From a virus, in IMG/VR virus record IMGVR_UViG_3300027754_004699, positions 1 through 21,795 of that record: DNA of 21,795 nucleotides. One strand, given 5' to 3'. The first letter of the stretch is position 1; the number at the start of each line of letters is the position of its first letter. The notes under the pieces were generated by a model. That model ran no database searches, had not been told where the DNA came from, and saw nothing but the letters and a program-made list of their open reading frames with translations. The translations under genes were made by a program, and so were the position numbers. Below are positions 1 to 7,700 of the stretch, piece after piece.

Positions 1-45
1 GGCTGGTATAGAATGAATTTAGACTTTAAAATCTGCAATGTTTAG
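1..45 (+). CDS. 3' end of an upstream gene (partial)
   Basis: Frame 1 is open from the first base to a TAG at 43-45 and encodes 14 residues ending in DFKICNV. The other two forward frames stop within the first 16 bases, so this is the only forward frame that can carry an upstream coding sequence into the window. In siphovirus gene order the gene just before the major tail protein region is often a tail terminator or head-tail connector. That is context only: too few residues are visible to assign a function. Confidence 0.4.
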   Translation, partial: GWYRMNLDFKICNV

Positions 46-61
46 TGAAGTGTGGTAAAAT
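33..61 (+). promoter_or_regulatory. Candidate extended -10 promoter upstream of the 70-267 gene
   Basis: TAAAAT at 56-61 is preceded by TG at 53-54, which gives an extended -10 (TGnTAAAAT). A weak -35-like CTGCAA lies at 33-38, 17 nt upstream. The hexamer ends 8 nt before the ATG at 70, so a transcript from it would start at or next to the start codon and be leaderless. No convincing Shine-Dalgarno lies in front of that ATG, which fits. AT-rich DNA produces such hexamers by chance, so this is only a candidate. Confidence 0.25.
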
Positions 62-69
62 AATAAGAT

Positions 70-267
70 ATGGAGTATAGTACAATAACATACATTGGTA
101 AAAGTTCTGGTTATGTAGTCAAGCTTCGTGACACTGTTTACGAATTTGAATGGAATAAAGGTCTGGGTATTGGAAATCGTCAAGGCGAGATCCGTACTAA
201 AGATATAGATAGGATCGCCAAATGGCGAGACAAGAAAGGCAGGAAGATATTCCGCCTTGATAAATAG
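70..267 (+). CDS. Small basic hypothetical phage protein
   Basis: This 65-residue protein sits between the upstream gene end and the major tail protein. Its first half looks like short beta strands (YIGKSSGYVVKLRDTVYEF), followed by a Lys/Arg-rich tail (DRIAKWRDKKGRKIFRL). The pattern of Tyr-x-Gly, alternating hydrophobics, a YxF strand and a closing charged segment resembles small beta-rich proteins often found among phage head-tail genes, but I cannot name a family. The ATG at 70 has no clear ribosome binding site. Its TAG stop (265-267) lies inside the Shine-Dalgarno of the next gene, so the two are closely linked. A structural or completion role is inferred from position only. Confidence 0.6.
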   Translation: MEYSTITYIGKSSGYVVKLRDTVYEFEWNKGLGIGNRQGEIRTKDIDRIAKWRDKKGRKIFRLDK

Positions 268-274
268 GAGGAAG
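266..274 (+). promoter_or_regulatory. Strong ribosome binding site of the major tail protein
   Basis: AGGAGGAAG lies 7 nt (from the end of AGGAGG) before the ATG at 279. It overlaps the stop codon of the upstream small gene. It is among the best Shine-Dalgarno sequences in the window, as expected for a tube protein made in many copies. Confidence 0.8.
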
Positions 275-278
275 TAAT

Positions 279-860
279 ATGGCAGTTAATGTTTCTAACA
301 TTATTGTTGGCGAGGCAACCCTTAAACTGGGTACCAACGCTAACGCAACAACCATCGCAGCAATGAACAACTTTGCTGACATTGGTGCAACACAAAACGG
401 TTTGGAAATTTCGTGGGAACCAGACATGGTTGACATTGAGATTGATCAATTTGGCGATGCAGCTAAAGTAATTCAATCAAAGGTTAAAGTTATGGTTAAG
501 ACAACACTTGCAGAGGGTACACTTAATAACCTCGCACTTGCTTGGAACTACGATAACACCACTGGTGGAGCAGACATCCTTGCTAACAATGATGGCGCAA
601 ACACAAAGACATTCTTGTTCGGTGCACAGGGAGTAATTCCTTTTGAGAAGGGCTTAGTTGTGACAGGTACAGCACCTGGTTCAGCAGCAGGCGCAACTCT
701 TACCCGTTCATTCTACACAAAGCGTGCGATTTCAATGGAATCATCCTCAATCAGCATGAAGCGTGCGGAAGCAACAATGTTTACAGTTGGCTTTAGAATT
801 TTGCCAACAGTAGCAGATACTGGTTATGAGTACGGCAAGATCGTTGATCAAACCGCATAA
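279..860 (+). CDS. Major tail protein (tail tube subunit)
   Basis: This 193-residue protein forms the tail tube by stacking of rings around the tape measure. Its size, Ala/Gly/Thr-rich composition and beta pattern fit siphovirus tube proteins. The N-terminus has the usual layout: a strand stating the feature (IIVGEATLKLG), then 'FADIGATQNGLEISWEPDMVDIEIDQFGDA', in which target-defining strands carry conserved acidic residues and a G-D turn. The C-terminal half has alternating strands with an S-M-E-S-S-S-I-S-M-K segment and ends near YGKIVDQTA. It is followed, as expected, by two small chaperone-like genes and the tape measure, which supports the call more than any single motif. The start is fixed by the strong Shine-Dalgarno just upstream. 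Confidence 0.85.
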   Translation: MAVNVSNIIVGEATLKLGTNANATTIAAMNNFADIGATQNGLEISWEPDMVDIEIDQFGDAAKVIQSKVKVMVKTTLAEGTLNNLALAWNYDNTTGGADILANNDGANTKTFLFGAQGVIPFEKGLVVTGTAPGSAAGATLTRSFYTKRAISMESSSISMKRAEATMFTVGFRILPTVADTGYEYGKIVDQTA

Positions 861-892
861 TTAATACAGAAAAATAATTTAGTTAAAGGCAA

Positions 893-934
893 CGCCCCTC
901 TGCATTTTGTGATAAACTTAATGTTTGAGGGGCG
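893..934 (+). promoter_or_regulatory. GC-rich stem-loop between tube and chaperone genes
   Basis: The arms CGCCCCTC (893-900) and GAGGGGCG (927-934) are perfect 8-bp reverse complements with a 26-nt loop. The loop contains a possible small inner hairpin (AAAC 914-917, GTTT 923-926). The hairpin stands out in AT-rich DNA. No T-run follows on the + strand, so it is not a standard intrinsic terminator. It could protect the 3' end of an abundant tube mRNA or dampen transcription into the less needed chaperone and tape measure genes. Confidence 0.5.
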
Positions 935-969
935 AAACCCTTTAAAACTAGACACAAGGATGGAATATT

Positions 970-1275
970 TTGAGCGATAAAAATAAAGATATTTTGGCAG
1001 GAAGAGAAATTATTTTTGCTGATGGCAAGACAAGAACAATTAAGCCTTTGACTATTCGCAATTTGCGTAAGTTTATGGCTGTAGTTAAGGATCTTAAAAC
1101 AGAAGATTCACTGTCCGATGCAGATATTGACATCATGGTGGAAGCAGCAGGTATTGCACTTGCTACTGTTGATCCAGAGCTCGGTAATAATAAAGAAAAA
1201 CTTGAAGATGTGCTTGACCTTCGTTCATTCGGTGAACTTATGTCAGCCGCAATGGGTTCAGACCCTTCCTACTAG
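970..1275 (+). CDS. Tail assembly chaperone (gpG-like, first frame)
   Basis: This 101-residue acidic, mostly helical protein lies between the tube and tape measure genes, the standard place of the tail assembly chaperone. It opens with a short beta segment (EIIFADGKTRTIKPLTIRNL) and continues as charged helices with an aliphatic pattern, as in small chaperones that bind the tape measure before tube assembly. The start is TTG, with AAGGA at 956-960 nine nt upstream; an ATG at 960 in another frame stops after four codons. The frame ends at TAG 1273-1275. Chaperone identity rests on gene order, size and the paired out-of-frame gene downstream; no catalytic motif is expected. Confidence 0.7.
   Translation: MSDKNKDILAGREIIFADGKTRTIKPLTIRNLRKFMAVVKDLKTEDSLSDADIDIMVEAAGIALATVDPELGNNKEKLEDVLDLRSFGELMSAAMGSDPSY
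1236..1275 (+). other. Window for a possible -1 ribosomal frameshift
   Basis: The frame of the 1293-1634 gene is open upstream as far as 1236 (TGA at 1233-1235), so a -1 shift within 1236-1275 would fuse the two chaperone genes into one GT-type product. The best heptamers are GGGTTCA (1254-1260) and CCCTTCC (1263-1269). Both allow good P-site re-pairing but poor A-site re-pairing, so neither is a classic X-XXY-YYZ site. The downstream gene also has its own strong ribosome binding site, so independent initiation is equally possible. Confidence 0.3.
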
Positions 1276-1278
1276 GCG

Positions 1279-1287
1279 AGGAGGGGG
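1279..1287 (+). promoter_or_regulatory. Strong ribosome binding site deciding a TTG start
   Basis: AGGAGGGGG lies just after the TAG of the first chaperone gene; AGGAGG (1279-1284) is 8 nt before the TTG at 1293. This supports the TTG as a true start. The G-run could also act as a stimulator if frameshifting takes place upstream. Confidence 0.65.
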
Positions 1288-1292
1288 AACAC

Positions 1293-1634
1293 TTGACTTC
1301 GGGTCAGGGTTCTGATCTAAAGTGGGAGGACATCCCCCTTCTCAAATATGAGTCCGAGTTATTTGTTAAAACAGGTGCTTGGGAGAGTTTGGGTTATCTT
1401 GAAGAAAAATTAACCCTTAATGAGTTATTTCTTTTGTATAGAGCTTGCAATAACGACACGAGTGTTCAGATGCGTATTGCTGCCGCTGCGCAAGGCGCAG
1501 AAGTTGACTTCAATGAAGATTGGTATGATCCTGCTCCGATTGTCGCAGCACCTGCTTATGAAATTCAAAAGATGAGTTTTGGTATGGGATACGAACAAGT
1601 ATCGGTAACACCTTCTGCGGAAAACGAATCATAA
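1293..1634 (+). CDS. Second tail assembly chaperone gene (T-like partner)
   Basis: This 113-codon frame lies 17 nt after the first chaperone gene and in its -1 frame, the arrangement seen for the G/GT pair of many siphoviruses. It opens with KWEDIPLLKYESELF, then has a helical middle (EEKLTLNELFLLYRACNND) and an Ala-rich, then Tyr/Met-containing tail. In the family the longer product helps recruit tube subunits to the tape measure. Either it starts at the TTG with the strong ribosome binding site, or it is made as a -1 fusion; the sequence does not settle which. The 120-bp gap before the tape measure suggests the transcription unit may be subdivided here. Confidence 0.65.
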   Translation: MTSGQGSDLKWEDIPLLKYESELFVKTGAWESLGYLEEKLTLNELFLLYRACNNDTSVQMRIAAAAQGAEVDFNEDWYDPAPIVAAPAYEIQKMSFGMGYEQVSVTPSAENES

Positions 1635-1754
1635 GATGATATTTTCTATACACAGTCTATGTATAATTAATTCAAAACGGTTAAAATAAAAAAAAAGAAT
1701 CATTAATCGTTGCTTTAATTGTCCTAATATGCGATAATTACTATTGGCTAAATT
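1635..1754 (+). promoter_or_regulatory. AT-rich intergenic region with candidate promoter of the tape measure gene
   Basis: This gap separates the chaperone genes from the tape measure. It holds TATAAT at 1662-1667 without a good -35, a 9-A run at 1688-1696, and a better-spaced pair, TTGCTT (1710-1715) and GATAAT (1733-1738) with a 17-nt spacer. A second -10-like TACTAT lies at 1739-1744. A transcript from either would have only a few nt before the ATG at 1755. No Shine-Dalgarno precedes that ATG, consistent with near-leaderless initiation. The promoter reading is inference. Confidence 0.3.
1647..1665 (+). repeat. Short inverted repeat overlapping a TATAAT
   Basis: TATACA (1647-1652) and TGTATA (1660-1665) are perfect 6-bp reverse complements around a 7-nt loop. 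The right arm overlaps TATAAT (1662-1667). It could be an operator-like site or a weak hairpin, but in AT-rich DNA it may be chance. Confidence 0.3.
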
Positions 1755-4700
1755 ATGTCTAACCTTGAAAACAATACTAATGATGTAAACATTACGACTA
1801 GCATTGACGGTAATGCCGCTACTGGCACTGCCGAACTTTCTGTTGAGTTAGTTAATCTTACTAAACAATTACAACAACTATCTCAGGCAGCCGTTAAACA
1901 GGCTAATGTAACTCAATCTTGGAACCAAGCAATGGGTATGTCCAAGGCTGGTGTCTCTCAGTATTCTCAGCAATTAAATAGTTCTATCAATGTAATTACA
2001 AAATTAAGCAATGCAACAAGAATTTATAAAGATGTTTTAAATGAGGCTAAGAAATCAACTGAAGGTTTTGTTCAAGCCCAGTCATTAATCAATAGCAACA
2101 AGGGCGGTCTTGATGCATCCTTTGTTCAAAGATATAATGCTGGATTAGTACAAGGTCAAAGTCATTTATCTTCAATGAGTTCAAGCAGTAAAGATTTAGA
2201 AAAGGCAATGAAAAGAGTTGCCTTAATTGACATATCCAAAAATATTCAAAGAGGGGCGCAGGCTGAAGCGCAATCTGCTTACACTTTTACAAGAAACTTT
2301 TCTACCCCGATCATAGCGGGTTTAAGAGAAGCATTTTTTAGTTATTCAAAATTAGCAACAGAAAGTAATAGAACTACAAAACTTATTTTGGATAACTATG
2401 CACAATTAAATCATGGTCAACTTGGTGGTATGGATTTACAAGTGGCAGCTGCTATAAAGTTTACAGAAAAATTAAGCCATGGATTGGATAAAATAACGCA
2501 ACAATGGGGAACGAGCAGGGTGCTTGTTCAAGCTCTTGCTGGCGATTTTGCTGAACTAGGAATAAGTAGCGAAACATTATTAACAAATATGACTAGGTTA
2601 ACTGTAGAAGCAGAAAAGCTTGGTAATCTTGATATTGCTCAATCTTCTTCATTTTTAACCTCAATGTATCAAACGATTTTAAGAATTAGAAGAGAAACTG
2701 GTAAGTCTGTAAATATAAATGATGCTGTTGTCTCTAAGGATATCTTGGAGCAGCTATCAGGGCAGTTAGCGGTATTTAACTTGATTGAAAACAAAACAGT
2801 CATGTCATTGCGCAACATATCTGATGCTTTTCCAGAAGTAACTGCGGCAGCAACAAGCTTTGGTTTATCAATGTCAGAAGCTACCGCTTTGATTATTCCA
2901 ATGGTTGGTGCTGGTTTTCAAGTTGGAGCCTCTGCTAACTCTATGAAAGTTTCATTGCAAAGAATGGTTGCAATGACAAAACAAAATACAACAATATTAA
3001 ATCAATTAAATCAATCATTAGGTAATGGTTTTGAGTTAAGCGCTGGTATTGGAATGGATCAAATTCAAAAATTGTCTGATGCATATGGATTCCTTATTCG
3101 TGATGTCGAAAAAGGTGGAAAGGGTAAACAAGGGGCTTTGGAGTTATTCTCAAGATTGTTTGGTGTTCGCCAAGGTCCAAGAATGGAAGCGGCTTTTGCT
3201 CAATTAAACGCCTTCCAAATTCAACTTGAGACCACTGGTTCTGCTGAGCAAAAAGTAGCAAAGCAATTACAAGATAGCGTCAATGCTGAATTAAAAGCAA
3301 TTGGACAAAAAGAAATTAATATTAAGAAATTTAAAGATTTAAGCACTTTGCATAGAGAAGCAATTGCAACTGATGAAAAAGGAAATCTTACAACACAAGC
3401 AGCCGCTATTCAAAAAGGTCAAATAGCAGCTCAAGCAATATTGGAAAAAGCAGCTGGTGGGCAATCAGATTTTATTTCTAATATGTCTACTGAAGTTGGT
3501 AAAGCTTTAATGACTCAAGCTTTTGATGTTAAAGCATTAGCTGGCAAGCAATACGAAGCGGAATTGAAATTATCACAAAATACCCCAGAAGTAAGGTACC
3601 GCAGGGCTAAGGAGTCAATGCTTGCGCTGGGTCGTGCAATAGTTCCAGTGGTTGATTCGGTATTAAAAGTTTTGCTTCCAGCGTTTCAAAAGTTAAGTTC
3701 ATTTTTGCAAAATAATCCTGCAATTGCAAAACTTACTGGAGCATTTTTGTTATTAGCGGCAGCAGCGGGTCCAATAAAGTTAGCTTTTGCTACTATGAAA
3801 ACAGCTTTTGGCGGAGCAATTAGTATCTTTGTAAAGCTGGCAGAAAAAATTACAGGTGTGTCTTACGCTTTTGCAAGTTTACAAGATTTGATGTCAAACC
3901 CCGATTTGCTAAGAGGGCAGAGTAAAGTTGTTCAGTATTTAGATAACTTCTTAATTAAAACAAAAAGAAACGGTAAAGCTTTAAGAAAAGAAATGGATTT
4001 AACTGGATTAAGTCAACCAGTTCAAGAGATGTTTAAAGGTAATAAAGCTGCTGCAATTTATGGTACCGACAAGGCAGTAAATATGAAAAGGCTTTCTCCA
4101 ATTGTGTCAGAAACAAATCAATTTTTAAATGATATGAAAACATTAAATATTGAAAATAATACACAAATGGCTGCAAAAGTTGCAAGTGGTTCGGAAGATG
4201 GAATTGCAAAAGGCACGGCTGGTCTTTCAGATGAGATCACAAAAACATTTACAAACGCAATGCATAGATTTCAAGGACCAAACTTGTTTGCTGGTCCTAA
4301 TTATTTTGAAGGCAACATCCCAGGTACTGGCGATAGCGGTGGTCCAATCGGTAGGCGAGGTCGTGGTGGTGGTGGATCGGGTACGGCAGCAGCAGCGGGT
4401 GGGCTCACTGGGGCGGATGCTCTGAATGCTAAAGCTGACGAAATAACATTGAATAGAAGAGCTAAAAAAGAAATAAACAATTTTTTCAAAAATCCATTGG
4501 GGATAGGTAATATAGCAGCAGGTGGTCCAACGCCAAAAAATACGGATGGTTTAGTCAGTTCTGTTCAGAAACTATTAAATACCATGAAAGGACAAAGTAG
4601 TTCAAGCCCTCCTGGCGGTACAGGTTTTGATGTTAAAAAAATGGTTTCCGCATTAAAGAGTTACAAGTTTGTATATGATACTCCAGGAGCAATTAACATT

Positions 4701-7700
4701 GGTACTACTGGAACTAGCGGTGTCCTGCTTTCTACGCTAGAAAAAATAAAAGAAGGTATGCCCAAACCGATGTCTGGGCGGATTGTTAGAGATGTCTCAC
4801 AATCATACGGTTTCCCATCAACGGGTCAAGGAAGAATTCCTTACTTATCACCTTCAATTCAACAAATCTTTCCAAGATCAGCAGTCACAGTTGCGGATAA
4901 AATAAAGAGCCAAATGTCTTTTGCTCCAAAAGCATTGATGCCTGGTAGTCCAACATTATCACTCGCTTCTCTTGGAGAAATGTTCACACAATCTGGTGTT
5001 GAGTTGGAAGCACAATTGGTACATGCACTATCTGGTCCTGAGAGTTTCCCCGTTTCTCAAAAAGCCATTAATGAAGTTAAAAAGATAATCAAAAAAAATA
5101 CAGGTTTTTTCAGTTTAGCTTTATCAAAGACAGGTGTTAATGAAACGATGGGTGGAAAATTAATAACACTTTTTTCTGGTATCAATTATACAAAAGGTAC
5201 TGGTGCTCTAGTTCAAAGAGAGTTAGCTCCAATCTTAGAACATTTGAATCAAAATATTACAGATCAGGTTAATGCTGGATTAGAAACAATACCACAAGCC
5301 GCCATGAAGAGATTAAATGAAATTAAGCGTGAAATTACTCCATTAGGATTACAGGCAGCCCCCATAAGAACAATGAAAAAAATAACTACAGCTGGTGGAG
5401 CAAAGCAATATACGCCAATTTTATTGAAAGATTTTATGCATGCACTTGATTCTCATTTTATATCAATTGAGGATGAAGTTCAAGGTGTTATACAAATCGC
5501 AAATAATGGACTTGCCGATGATTTAATGTCAACACAAAATCTATTTCCTGAAGTTTCTTCGCAGGGAATGGTTAGGCACCCTAAAACTGGACAAATGGGA
5601 ACTGGTTCAACAAATATCCACGGCGATATGATAGCGCAAATGATGAGGGATGTTGAGGCTGGTAGAACAACACTGATTCAAGGTGTTGATGAATTTGGAA
5701 GAGAAACTGTTCAAATTGTTGAATTAGCTGGGAGAACTGCAGAAAAGGTCGTTGACGATACAGTAAAAGTGTACGGAGATCTTACTGATCTTGATAAAAA
5801 AGTTAAGTTTGCAAAAGGCAAGGATATCCCAATAACAGAAACCGATAAAATAAAAACTGTTGAAAGTAAAATTAAAGAATTAAAAGAAAATGCAAGAAAA
5901 GCAAAAGGTGCAGCTAGGATTACATCTCTTAAAGAGCTTGATGATTATATTTTTGAACAAGAAAAATCTATTACTTTATTAAGAAGAGTTGAAGCTCAAA
6001 ATATTGCTCAATCTAAATATAAAGATCCAGAATCATCCTCAAAAGTAATGAGTGAAATTGAAAATAAAAGAAGAAAATTAGAAATAATTAAAAGAGAACA
6101 AGCTGCTGGTATTGCGGCAGGCAAAATTCCAACAACATCTGCTGATCTTAAAAGACTAGATGCAGCAGCCGCAGCAAGAATTTTGGCAAAGCAAGAAGAA
6201 ATTGCTGCAGAAAAAGCAATGATCAGCGCATTGCCAGCAGCCAACCCAAGAAAGAGAGCTACTGGGCTTGCAAAATTAGCAAAACCTCATGAACAAAAAA
6301 TAAAACAATTGGAAACGGAGTTGCTGAGCCAAATAGGTCAACGAAAGGCGCTGCTGGATTCTCCAGCTGCGATTGAGTCTGATATTGAAAATCTATTAGA
6401 GAAAATGGTTCTAGCTAAACCAGCAGATTTATCTGATGTTGAAAAATTAATAGAATCTGAAAGGAGAAAGCTTAATACATCTCTTAAGAGAACAGGTAAT
6501 AGAGAATTAAAGAGAAGGGCTTCAAGAAGAACTACATCTGCTGGTTTGAAAGATTTCATTAAAGGTCTGTATCAGCCAGTTTCGGTAGTTGGGGCAAATC
6601 TTGAAGATGATGTTAACCTTATGACCAAAGCAGAAAGGTCGGCAAAGTGGTATAGGGATAATATATACAAGTATAATCAAGGCAAACAGGTGATGACAGG
6701 TGGAACAACAATTGATAGATTCAAGTCGGCAGTTATGCGTGTTCCATTTACGACTACCCCCACCCCCAACACAGTTGGAGTACCATTACCAAAAGGTGTT
6801 ATTCCAACGCAAGTGCCGCAACTTGATCTTACTAGGGACGCTGACTATATAAGAAGGCAACCGTTAAAGCAGCAACGCAAATTACTAAAAGCCTTCTTTG
6901 GAAGTCAATCTGGACCATCAGTAGCAAAAATAAGGTTTAAACCACCTAAATCTGTAGGCGCTGCTGCGATAACAACTGGAACTGACATTGCTGCTCAATT
7001 CAGAGATGGTCTTGAATCTTCTCTTAACGGAATTTTAAAATCATCAAGCAGCGAAGTCAGTAAGATAACAAGTGCCATAGATGCAGTTGTTTTTAACACA
7101 GGACATTCGGCAGCTGGCAAAAAAACTTTAGCATTTCTTCAGGGTGAAATTAAATTAACACATGAACAGATTAATAAAGCGTTGCAGGCAGCTATAACGG
7201 ATATTACTAGAGGATTTAAAGGTGGAACTGGAGCGGGCTCTGCTGGTCGTGGATCAAGAGCTCAATCGCCAGCCTCCCTTCAAGCCTTCTTTGAAAGATT
7301 GCGCATGGGTTTGTCGGGTAAAAATGCAAAGGGTGAAAAAACAAAAGTTGTAGGTATTACTGAATCTTTTTTTGGTCCAAAATTTAGAAGGCTTTTTGAT
7401 AAAGACCCAGGTTTTAGAGATGCAACAGGAGTTGAAAATAATCTAAAAGTAATTTTTGCAAACGCAATGAAAAACGCTGTGGTGGGGTTAGGTAGTGAAG
7501 GAGAAGCGCTTTCTGATCTTGAAACGGGAAGAAGAAGAGGAAGGGGAATTTTGCAACCATCTCAAGGAAGGCAGAGATCTACAAGAGATGGCACAGGCGC
7601 AAGCAAGAAACGGGCGGCTACAAGAGGTAAAGGTATAAAGACATTAGTTGCAAAAACAGTTGAGGATATCAATGGAGAATTAACTGATTCAGCCAATGTA

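Noticed and set aside
893-934. Stem-loop considered as an intrinsic terminator
   Set aside because: No T-run follows the stem on the + strand and the loop is 26 nt; downstream chaperone and tape measure genes must be expressed together with the tube gene.
1118-1315. Third forward frame across the chaperone junction, considered as a +1 frameshift product
   Set aside because: Its protein has no tail-protein character and is a shadow of the 970-1275 gene; the functional downstream frame is the -1 frame at 1293.
4150-4425. Forward open frame overlapping the tape measure Gly-rich linker, considered as an overlapping gene
   Set aside because: It has no ribosome binding site, an odd composition with repeated Gln/Val, and it is fully explained as an alternative frame of the tape measure.
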